Of a DNA stretch of 64,000 nt, positions 23,181 through 34,067 are shown piece after piece (within the stretch, counting starts at the first letter, position 1; the number at the start of each line of letters is the position of its first letter). Below the pieces are notes generated by a model, which worked only from the letters and a program-made list of their open reading frames with translations, had not been told where the DNA came from and made no database searches. Both the position numbers and the translations under genes were made by a program. The DNA is taken from NCBI RefSeq assembly GCF_024323335.1, contig NC_066581.1:351296409-351360408 (forward strand), given 5' to 3'. The DNA comes from Lathyrus oleraceus (lineage: Eukaryota; Streptophyta; Magnoliopsida; Fabales; Fabaceae).

Positions 23181-24231
23181 TTGAGGATCTCTTATGAGAC
23201 TTGTGTGATTGCTTTTGCTTTGTGCTTGCTTATTCCAAAGGATGGGAACTTACTTGGATCATCTATATGATCACAAGAGAGGAACTCCTAGTGTGGTTTC
23301 ATTCCATATCCCTAACCTTTTTGTTCTTTAGAACTTAACCCATTTCCTTCATTTCTTCACCCTAACCCAAACCAAATCTTTTTGTGCAAACATTTGACTT
23401 TGTTTTCAACATTAGAAACCTAAGCCTTATGCGTTTGATTTTCAAACTTTCTTTTCATAATACTCATTTTGAATTGAATCTTTAAGTCAACTTTGACCAT
23501 TTTTGTGTATACTTCTAATTGGTAAATATAACCCATTCAAGTTTCTTTTGTGGTTTCAATGTCCACTTCTTAATCAAATTTTTCATAACCTTTAGCTATT
23601 AGGTTTGAGTTATCTTTGTGGTAGATGTAATACTCACCTACGTCCTTAGTGACGGACAATGAGCCTTCCATGCTTATTATAGGGTTAACCCCTCACTAGA
23701 ATGTTGAAGCTATCCTCACATGGTGGACTTGTGGTTTTTCAGGTTGAGTTTTCTCCCTTTGATAACAAAAGACCTTAAGGCTTTTGGACCAATCAATCCA
23801 CTCATTTGTTTTGAAATTTTTTACCCGGACTACGAGGTGTTGATCCTAATCTTTTTATAAGAGGGTACGTAGGCAATGGGTTTATCCATCCAAACACAAA
23901 ATGTAAATAACTTGTATATTCTCTTCTCATATCTTCAATCATGTTTGCACAAATAAAATTTCACAAAAACAATAACCTTTGCAACAAGTGTGAAAAGGGC
24001 TCCCTAGGAGTACCTAGGATGTTTTGGGTGCCTAACACCTTCCCATTGCATAACCAACCCCCGTTACCCAGATCTCTGTTTCTTTTACTAGTTTTGTTTG
24101 TAAAACTTCTAGGTTTTTGTTCGCTTTCTAACCATTCCTTTGGATAAATAGAAGTGCGGTGGCGACTCGACTTTGTATGATTTACCTTGGATTTAGTCAA
24201 TATCTCCAATGGTAGCGAATACACCGCTACA

Positions 24232-25509
24232 GCAGTCGAAGAAGTAAAAGATGATAAGCCATGGTATTATGACATTAAGTGTTTCCTTCAGAGCCAGATT
24301 TACCCGCCTGGGGCATCTGTGAAAGATAGGAAGACTTTGAGGAGGTTGTCAGGTAGTTTCTACCTCAATGGCGAAGTGCTTTATAAGAGAAATTTTGACA
24401 TGGTTCTGCTCAGATGCGTGGATAGACACGAAGCAGATCTTTTGATGACTGAGGTCCATGAGGGTTCATTTGGTACCCATTCCAATGGACATGCCATGGC
24501 TAGAAAGATGTTGAGAGCAGGCTACTATTGGCTGACAATGGAGTCTGACTGCTGTAAATATGTAAAGAAATGCCATAAGTGTCAGATTTATACGGATAAG
24601 ATTCATATTCCTCCGACACTTCTGGATGTGATTTCATCACCATGGCCTTTCTCTATGTGGGGAATTGACATGATTGGCATGATTGAGCCGAAAGCGTCCA
24701 ATGGACACAGGTTTATTCTCGTAGCAATTGATTACTTCACTAAGTGGGTTGAAGCTGCGTCGTATGAAAATGTGACCAGGCAGGTGGTCGTGAAGTTTAT
24801 CAAGAATCAACTCATATGACATTATGGTGTGCCAAATAAGATCATTACTGATAATGGATCTAACTAGAATAACAAGATGATGAAAGAGCTGTGTAGTGAG
24901 TTCAAGATTGCACACCATAATTCTTCTCCTTATAGACCCAAGATGAATGGGGTTGTTGAAGCTGCTAATAAGAATATCAAGAAGATTATTCAGAAGATGG
25001 TTGTTACGTACAAAGATTGGCATGAGATGCTGCCATTTGCTTTGCATGGATATCGTACATTTGTCCGCACTTCAACAGGGGAAACCCCTTTCTCTCTTGT
25101 TTATGGCATGGAGGTCGTACTCCTAGTAGAGATGGAGATCCCATCAATGAGAGTCTTGATGGAGGCCAAGTTGACTGATGCTGAATGGGTTCAGAGTCGT
25201 TATGACCAGCTGAATTTGATTGAAGAGAAGAGATTGACTGCCATGTGCCATGGTCAGTTATATCAGCAGAGAATGAAGAAAGCTTTTGATAAGAAGGTCA
25301 AGCCTCGTGTGTTCCGAGAAGGTGACCTTGTGCTCAAGAAAGTCTTATCTTTCGCGCCCGATTCCAGGGGCAAGTGGACTCCAAACTATGAAGGTCCATA
25401 TGTTATTAATAGAGCCTTTTCAGGCGGTGCTTTGATACTTACAACTATGGATGGGGAGGATTTCACTCGTCCTGTGAATTCAGATGCAGTCAAGAAATAC
25501 TTCGCTTAA
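24232..25509 (+). pseudogene. Ogre element 3 integrase remnant
   Basis: Matches element 2 pol from position 12786 onward. It starts between the second RNase H and the integrase zinc finger, exactly where the LTR of element 2 ends. It keeps the HHCC finger, the core with the second catalytic Asp at 24850 and Glu at 24958 (35 residues between), and the C-terminal part to the normal stop. Two in-frame stops break it: TGA at 24817-24819 and TAG at 24865-24867. The rest of element 3 pol should lie off-window to the left. An ORF start at 24187 is inside the LTR and is not real. Confidence 0.92.
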
Positions 25510-25530
25510 AAATAAAAACAGAATGGCTCG

Positions 25531-25690
25531 TTAAGTTGAAAACCCGAAAGGGCGGCTTAGGCAAAAATGAGCGTCTCGGTGGATTAAAAACCCGAAAGGG
25601 CGATCCAGGCAAAAGTTAGAGACATAAAAAATAAATATATGCATCCCGCTAGATTGAGTACCTCATCCTGGGGCAATCTAGGCAAAAATT
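25531..25690 (+). other. Three tandem stem-loop modules after pol (element 3)
   Basis: Module 1: TTAAG (25531-25535) with CTTAG (25556-25560); the C-to-T change relative to element 2 is tolerated as a U-G pair. Module 2: TGGAT (25580-25584) with ATCCA (25603-25607), inner CCC-GAAA-GGG (25591-25600). Module 3: CTAGATTG (25649-25656) with CAATCTAG (25674-25681). Each is followed by AGGCAAAA. Confidence 0.7.
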
Positions 25691-28604
25691 AGGGATTTGG
25701 CAAGTAACTGCATCCTGACAAGACTGTCTTCTACAACTGTTGTCCGTCAGAGATTCTTGTTCATTCGTCGTCAACCAAAGCTTTGAATACATCGAACTCA
25801 GAATTGGTGGAGAAATGGTCATTATGTTCAATGTAGCCCTTTTCCAATATATATCACCATTTTCAAATTTGTAAAAGATCTATGGAGTCTTGCCATTTGC
25901 AGGCTACCATTCCATCAAATAAATTTGAGCCTTTTATCCAATTATTTGCACTCTTATTTGTTTCTATTCAACAAATGTTTTGCATGTTTTAATTGAGAAA
26001 ATATCATTGATTTGAATAAATGAATTTTTCACAAATTGTTTTTTAACAAAGTGAACATTCACAATGATGAAAGGATACTTACGGGATCCTCAGTGCTCTC
26101 CCAAGGGTGGCATGATTTCCAACAGGGTAAGACATTTATTCATATCCCTGGCATGATTGTATCCTCTTCCTCCGGAGCCTTTTGTGGTTTTTCTCCCGAG
26201 CAGAGTGCTTGTTAAGGTTATTCACCTCCCCTCTCTTCAGCAGAGCAGTGGTCTTCCCTCCTCAGGAGATGTGTCCTCTTTGGAAGGTTCGGTATTTGGT
26301 GGTTTAACCCCAGTATTACTTCATTTCCTTGGATAAATCCCCAGTAGAGTTGTTGGTGTGGTGGATTTTATCTGTGATGGTTCATCCCCGAGTGGTATGC
26401 TTATTAAGATGTTCACCACTCTCCCCTTCAGCGGAAGAGTGATCTTTTCTCCTCAGCAGGTGTGATTTTCCTTGGTGAGTTTGGTACTTGGTGTTCGGTC
26501 ACCAGTTCCCCTTTTCTTCCTCAGATAGATCCCCAGTAGAGTTGTTGGATTTTATCTGTGGTGATGTTATCCCCTACAGAGATTGTTGTTTCCTGGTATC
26601 TCTGATCCCCAATAGAGTTGCTTTTGCGACAGTTTCTGCCTATGCATTGAACTCCTTTTCCCAGCTGAGACTGATGATTCATCCCTGCAGAGATATTGTT
26701 AACTCTGATCCCCGGCAGATTGGATACTCTCTGGTGATCCTGGCTTTCTCTCTTGAGATGTAGTACCGGGTGGTTGATTCCTGGACCTGTGTGTGTTAGA
26801 TATGTCTGTTTGTCAGCATTCATCATACATAAATCACACATATACATGCATAATTATAACATTCAGATATTCATGTTGCATTCTTTGCCATATATCATTG
26901 TTTGTTGTCTCCTGCTATTTGGTGATATATATATTTCCCCAAGCAGATTGTGTGTCTGATCTTTCCATATAGAGTCAGCCCCTTTAAGCAGAAAGTGTTT
27001 ATCTTTCCTTCCGCATTCCCCACTGAGTTATATCCTCGTGGACGACGGTTGTTTCTGCTTCCTCCCAACACATATATTGGGATGGGTTCCCCTGTTGAGT
27101 TATATCCTCATTAGGATGAGTCTCGATTCAGTTTTCCTTTTTGGTTTGACCCCAAATTGGCCTCTTGTGACTACCTCGGGTGTTTCCCTGTGGTAAATGA
27201 ATAATTGTTCAGTAATCAATAATTATTCACCTTATCCTCAGCGGAGTTTGTGGTTTTCTACCCTTATACCGGTAGTTGTAAACCCTATTTTTCTCCCCTC
27301 GCAGAGTTAACCATTGTTGTTCATCCTAGTTGATGACGGTTACTCTTCCGCGGTTTTCTACCCAGTACCCGGTAGATGTAATCCCCTCCTTGATGATTAT
27401 CTTCATCCAGTATTCGATGTTGATATTCCCTCTTTTACCTGGATAATTGCCTTGCGCTCACAATTTATCCCCAGCGAGTCATCTTTCGTCTACCCTGTTG
27501 TTATGGGTAACGATTGTTTCTCTCCTGAATTGGCCATCATTATATACCTCGTTTCGATATCCCGATGCCTTTTCCTTTTCGGTTGATTTATCCTTTATTA
27601 ACCTAGTAACCGGTTGTGGATAATCTTCCATGCGAGTATACTATCTACGTTCTGACGATAATAGATAGTATATCTCATGCACTCTCTGGTCGAAGCCTTT
27701 TGTTCTTCCCCAGTTGAGTAAGATTCATTCCCCCTTTGCAGAGTTAACCATTGTTGTGCATCCTAGTTGATGACGGTTACTCTTCCATGGTTTTCTACCC
27801 AGTATCCGGTAGATGTAATCCCCTCTTTGACGGTTATCATTATCCAATATTCGGTATTGATATTCCCTCCTTCTTTTGGATAATTGCTCTGATTAAGCAA
27901 TTTTATCCCCAGCGGGTCCTCTTTCATTTACCGTTTTCCAGTGATGTTTGTTGCTCCCCTTGATTGGTCATCATTATATACCTAGTTTTGGTATCCCGAT
28001 GCCTTTCTCTGTCAGTCGATTTATCCTTCATTAACCCAGTAACTGGTTGTGGATAATCTTCCATGCGAGTATATTATCTACGTTCCGACGGTAATAGATA
28101 ATGTATCTCATGCGCTCTTTGGTCGAAGCCTTTTGTTCTTCCCCAGTCGAGTAAGATTCGTATCCCTGTTTTGGAATCGAATGTCCATCCTATAATCGAG
28201 TTTGAGTTCTGCCCTCTTTTGGGATGATGAGTGTTTTGGGAATATTCCCCAATTCATGCTTTGGTTGGTCACCTATTATATGCCCAGTAACCGGTATCCT
28301 TGGTATTCCTTCCTTCTGCTCCCTATTATGACTTTGGTCCCCTGTGGAGTCAGATTTTCCTGAGTTGAGATATACCTTTTAGGTCTTCCTCAGATGTTTT
28401 GGTTGATTGATATCTCTCACCCTTATACAGGTCTTAGATATTCATTCTTCCCGAGCTTGTTGTTCTCTCACCCTTATACCGGTGATCAGATCACATGTCT
28501 CATTGAGCTTGTTACCCAGTAACCGGTAACACCTCATCCCGCTGCTTCCCCAGGAGAGTCTTTTTTAAGACATCCCCAGCGAAGTCCCTTAGTGAATTGT
28601 TTTT

Positions 28605-28915
28605 GTCCGAATTTTTTTATCCGAAGTATCCATTGCGGATAGTTTTGCTGTGTTGGCATATTCCCCAATACATGCATTTTCCCCGGCAGGGATATTTTGT
28701 TCAGATCTTTCCCCAGCCTGAGTCCGGATTTTCATCCGAAGTATCCATTGCGGATGGTTTTGATGTGTTGGCATATTCCCCAATACATGCATTTTCCCCG
28801 ACAGGGATATTTTGTTCAAATCTTTCCCCAGCCTGAGTCCGGATTTTTATCCGAAGTATCCATTGCGGATAGTTTTGCTGTGTTGGCATATTCCCCAATA
28901 CATGCATCTTTGAGT
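28605..28915 (+). repeat. 115-bp tandem repeat, about 2.7 copies
   Basis: Units beginning GTCCG(G/A)ATTTT at 28605, 28722 and 28837, with GGCATATTCCCCAATACATG in each. One unit more than in element 2. Confidence 0.85.
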
Positions 28916-29272
28916 CAGCTCGAGCCTTTCCAATGGATTTATTCCCTTTGGAAACTCTTTTCCCCAGCTTTGAGTCGTGACCTGCTCACGCAATTTATCT
29001 CCTTTTCTTATCCCCATGAGAGTCCCGGTAGAGTCTCTATCCCTAGTGAGTGCATTACTCCTATGGATTGTCAATTTCTCCGGATGTCTTTTCTTCTTTG
29101 TGGACACATATCCCCATAGAGTTGGTTGGTTTTGCATACATACATTTGCATTATTAGGTCTCTTAGGGACCAAAATTTGTCTCTTTGTTATTATTTAAGC
29201 CCATTCTACCTCGTCGAGACGAAGATTTTAACCTTCACTTCTCCGGCTAGAATGACCTTAAATAGGGGCATC

Positions 29273-32200
29273 TGTAAGACCCCAGTTTTGTCCCTAAGAT
29301 CCCTCATGGCATCATAACATTGCATTGCATAGCCTCAAGAATCATTGAGCATCTTGGCTCCCTTTCCCTTTGGGTAGGGATCTCTTGTGAGTGGTTTGAG
29401 ATCACCAAGCATGCTTGAATTGTATATCATTGCTTTTCTTGTTTTACTTACTAACCAAAAGCACAAAAATATGTCATTTACATCTTTTGTTGTAGCTTAA
29501 GCAATCACCAGGTCAAGAGCTTCAAGGAGATTCTTTGTGCAAGAGATGAGGTACTTTCTTGGGATGAGGATCACATGATTATTATATTGAGCTTACATGA
29601 GCTAGGGTTTCATTTTGGAGCAATTTCCCCAAGTGGTAGAGGCTCAAGTTAATCAAGATATTTCAAGGTCATCTGAGCACCAAAAAGTCAACTGTGCAGT
29701 CAACTGAGGGTTATGAGGTGGGGAAATGAGTTGAGACACCTCAATCATATTCAAATAGGATCTATTCATCATTCTAAACATCCATCTTGAAGATTCAAAG
29801 GTCATGGCAAAAGTTACTAAAAATGGAAAATGACTTGTAATTCAAAGTTTCCAAATTTGGCAAGTTTTTGGTCCACATTCAACTTGACTTGTCAATATCA
29901 AAGAAGTTTCAAATGGATTTTTGGTGAACATGAAAGTTGTAGATCTTTTTCTCCCCTTTCCAAAATGTCCTAATTTATGTCCATATGATGAATGGTTGAG
30001 GTGTTATGGTCATTTGATCACAAGGTGTGCATGGAAATTCAAAATGGCATAACTTTTGATACAATGCTCCAATTTGATTCATTCTTTTTGCAAAATGCTT
30101 CTCATGTTCAAGACATCTCAAATTGACATCATTTGGCTCAATTGTGCAAAGGAATCATGGCTTGTATTCTCACTAGTTCACACATGTGCAAATTGAAGAA
30201 AATATTCACAATTCATTTTTGGTTTAAGATGCAAGCAAACAAACACTTCAAGCATGACCATTGGATGATTTTGAGTGAATTCCAAGTTTAACATGAGGAT
30301 GTGCACGTGTATTATGGCAAGGAGAGCTCATTTTGCATTTTTGCAAATTGATCCAATACTCACTAATCATGATTAATACATGGAAAAGAGGTTTAGCAAT
30401 GGGATTAGCATGGAGTATATAAGTTGAAACCCTAATCATAACTGGATAACAAGCATTTCAGATCCAAATTCAAAAACTCCCTCCAATTTTCTGTCTCTTC
30501 GAATTTTGATTTTCTCCACACAAACACCAAAAATTCTTGCAGATTCTTGATCATCATGATTCATTGAGCAAGAATCAACCACTGTTTTGAGCAATTCAGC
30601 TAGGTTTCGAGCAGTTCATGTGAAATCTCATGTTGATGGAATTTGAAAATTGAAGAAGATTCAAGTGGTTTCAACTGATTCTCTTTGCACAAAGCTTCAA
30701 GGCAAGGTCAAAGGAGTAGATCTGGAGCATTAGAGCTTGAGAGATCGTGAATTCAAGAAGCTCCAATTTCAGGTGAGTTGAAATTCATCCTCTCCTTTTG
30801 CTGCTTTATGATCATAAATGTGTAGATCTTGTTGAGTAGAGAATGTAGATATGTTTAGAATTAAAAATGGTTGAGAATTGAGCATTTATGATGAACTGTA
30901 AGTTTAGATCTGAAAAATGTTTTCATTCGATCTGGAAAATATAGGATGAATTAGGATGAATTGATAGCATATTTGGATTCTACATTGCAAGGCGGTTCGA
31001 ATGGTATAGGATTTATGAATTTCTGGAGAAAAAAAATTGTCTGAACCGCCGGAGCTGGCCGGAGAAGACGACCGGAGACTGTAGCTCCGGCGTCTGAGTG
31101 TGTTTAGGGTTTGTGCCATGTGTTTGCCATGTATGCGCCTGCGTGTGAGATCTATTGGTTGAGAGTGCTTTGACTGGCCACGCGTGTGAGTTGACTACTG
31201 ATTAAGCTGGTGACTAGATTTAATGAAACAACGTGTTTTGGTTGTTTGAATGTGAGCCTTTGATCATGATTGCGCGCCTTATCCAACGGTTGTGATATTT
31301 TCTGAATTAATTCAAACATTTTATTTTCCCTCCATTTTCCATTTATATTCCATTTATTTTGTTTGTTTTAGAAAATTCATTAAAAATGCAAAAATAGTCC
31401 AATTTAATCCCAATTTTTTTTCATAGTCTTGTTTTGATCTCTACTATTTTTTGGTGCTGATTTCATGATTTGCTGATGTCTGGATTTTTATGTGGATATT
31501 TTTTTATGAACATTGTGCTAAATTGATATATTGCCTTCAATGCTTTGTGAAATTCTCTATGTTGAGCCATTTGATCCCATCTTTTACATGCTTGACATTA
31601 ACACATGATATGAATTTTTGAGCACTGGTTTGGAATTTTTCTCACATGTTATCATCACTTTTGACACATAGAGAAAAGTGTGACAATTTGTGTCACATTT
31701 TTAACATTGAATTGTTGCATTTTTGTTCATATATCATTTGAACCTTTCTGGATTTGATCTTTTGCACATTGATTGTTCAAGACATGAGGAACTTGCATAA
31801 AAAATCTCAAAGTCATTGCATGCATTTCTGATTTGATGTGAATTTCCTAAGTTGGAAGTTCATTTTGTGCACATTTTTTGGTCATTGCATTACATAGATC
31901 ATTTGAGGTACTTGCTTATTGATTTGATGCTGGTCCATTTGAGGACATTTTGTGGAATGCTTGAATGTGTAATGTGTAGAAGATTAGGTTCTGTTTTGGT
32001 CATTTGGTTAGGTTTTGAATTCATCTCTTATGCCTTTGTTTGTTGGTGTTTTGTTGTGTACATAAACTAACTTTGTCACTTGTTTCAGATGTGGATACTC
32101 ATTGATGATATTGTGGAATACAAAATGCATTGAGTACTAACCTGTGTTTTTTTTGTAGGGTTCTAATTGATGTGGTGAACTCATGAGCTCATTTGAGTGC

Positions 32201-34067
32201 TATGGCACTTATGCACTGAATTGTGTAACTGTTAGGTGGTTTCACTGTTTGTCTGTGGGTTTAATAACTGAAATACTAACTGTTTAGTCTTTGTACAGGT
32301 ACCTTATTTGTTTGCTTACTTTAGCTCTTGCTTGAGCTTTGGATTATGGTTGATACACCACTCAGGTAGTTAGCTTCTTACTTCATGTAGTCTGAAGTCC
32401 TGTCACTTTTTGGCAGGCATTTTGCTGGCAAGTCCTCCTTCAGAGGCTCTGTTTGTGTTTGTTTACAATTGTGCCAAAGACCTCCAAGATGAGGCATGTG
32501 ATATCTGATAAGACCTCTAAGAGTTGAGGCAATTGACGGATAAAAGGGATTAGTAGCCAATCCCCTGTTATTCAGTGTGTCGTTGTTTATGCTCGCACTA
32601 CGTGCTGATGCTTCTGAACATGTACCTAAGATCTTTGTCCAGAGTCTGTCAAGTGGAATAGGATCCCACTTTCTGGATCCCCATGCTTTCTTTGTCATGA
32701 GCTCATCCTGGCCAGGGTTAAGAGCATGAGGTCTCATCCTCATTACCATTTTGATCAGCTTCACCCTAACGTTCAATGTTAGTGGTTAAGAGCTACAGAT
32801 TACCCATTACAGTTTGGCTTGTTTGTCGAGGTTGACATGACCCCTCTTGACTAAAGCCCACTCATTGTTTTGAGCCTCTTGTATGTATATATTGTGTGAT
32901 TTTTGTTTGCTTATGAACTTTTGATGTGTGTGCTCTTGAACTAGGAGTTTCCATTTGAGGTTAATTGTAAGATCATTACCATGTTCATCCCAGTGAGATA
33001 CAAGATACATTGAGGATCTCTTATGAGACTTGTGTGATGCTTATGCCTTGTGCTTGCTTATTACAAAGGATATGATCTACTTGGATCATCAATATGATCT
33101 CAAGAGAGGAACTCCTAGTGTGGTTTCATTTCTTATCCATCACCTTCTTGTTCTCTTTAGTACTTACCCCCCCCCCTCCTTCTTCACTTCTCCATCCTAA
33201 CCCAAGCTAAATCCTTTTTGTGCAAACATTTGACTATTGTTTTCAACATTAGAAACCTAAGCCTTATGCTTTTGATTTTCAAACTTTCTTTTCATAACAC
33301 TCATTTTGAATTGAATCTTTAAGTTAACTTTGACCATTTTGTATATACTTCTAATTGGTAAATATAACCCATTCAAATTTATTTTGTGGTTCCAATGTCC
33401 ACTTTCTTAATCAAATTCTTTTCATAACCTTTAGCTATTAGGTTTGAGTTATCTTTGTGGTAGATGCAATACTCACCTATATCCTTAGTGATGGACAATG
33501 AGTCTTCCATGCTTATTATAGGGTTAACCCCTCACTAGCATGTTTAAGCTATCCTCACATGGTGGATTTGTGGTTTTAGGTTGAGTTTTCTCCCTTTGAT
33601 AACAAAAGACCTTAAGGCTTTTGGACCAATCAATTCACCAATTTGTTTTGAGATTTTTTACCCGAACTACGAGGTTTTGATCCTAATCTTTTTATAAGAG
33701 GGTACGTAGGCAATGGGTTTATCCATCCAAACACAAAATGTAAATAAACTTGTATATTCTCTTCTCATCTCTTCAATCATGTTTGCACAAACAAAATTTC
33801 ACAAAAAACATTAACCTTTGCAACAAGTGTGAAAAGGGCTCCCTAGGAGTACCTAGGATGTTTTGGGTGCCTAACACCTTCCCATTGCATAACCAACCCC
33901 CTTACCCAGATCTCTGTTTCTTTTACTAGTTTTTGTTAAAACTTTTAGGTTTTTGTTCGCTTTCTAACTATTCCTTTGGATAAATAGAAGTGCGGTGGCG
34001 ACTCGACATTGTATGATTTACCTTGGATTTAGTCAATATCTCCAATGGTAACGAATACCCCGCTACA
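29273..34067 (+). mobile_element. 3' LTR of Ogre element 3 (4795 bp)
   Basis: Begins TGTAAGACCCC after a purine tract and ends CGCTACA. It has TATA-like GTATATAAG (30415-30423), leader hairpin CCGGAG/CTCCGG (31072-31090), a C9-10 run near 33170, and lacks both the 51-bp repeat and the solo LTR of its sibling. At 34068 it abuts the middle of a minus-strand LTR (element 4); acaag (34068-34072) is the expected half of its target duplication. Confidence 0.92.

Larger units (their letters stand above)
17961..24231 (+). mobile_element. 3' LTR of Ogre element 2, split by a solo LTR
   Basis: Starts TGTAAGACCCC after a polypurine tract and ends CCGCTACA. Without the 1383-bp solo LTR and its duplicated 5 bp it is 4883 bp, matching the element 1 LTR (4882 bp). 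It contains a TATA-like CATATAAATT (20478-20487), a CCGGAG/CTCCGG hairpin (21137-21155) and a three-copy 51-bp repeat (23028-23180). At 24232 it abuts the middle of element 3 pol, not a flank or a PBS, so it marks the right end of element 2 inserted in element 3; gcagt (24232-24236) is the expected half of the target duplication. Confidence 0.92.
25510..29272 (+). other. 3' untranslated region of Ogre element 3
   Basis: Collinear with 14063-17960 but with different tandem-repeat copy numbers: no 63-bp duplication, one 60-bp unit, the 435-bp pair at 27307 and 27744, and about 2.7 copies of the 115-bp unit at 28605-28915. No credible coding sequence. It ends in a purine-rich tract before the LTR at 29273. 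Confidence 0.8.

Noticed and set aside
24187..24240. Reading the LTR and integrase as one fused gene
   Set aside because: The join falls exactly at the LTR terminus (24231); nested insertion explains it better than a fusion.
17961..34067. Segmental tandem duplication explaining the two pol-UTR-LTR blocks
   Set aside because: The second block starts at an LTR terminus in mid-pol and the blocks differ in repeat counts and stops; independent elements nested by insertion fit better.
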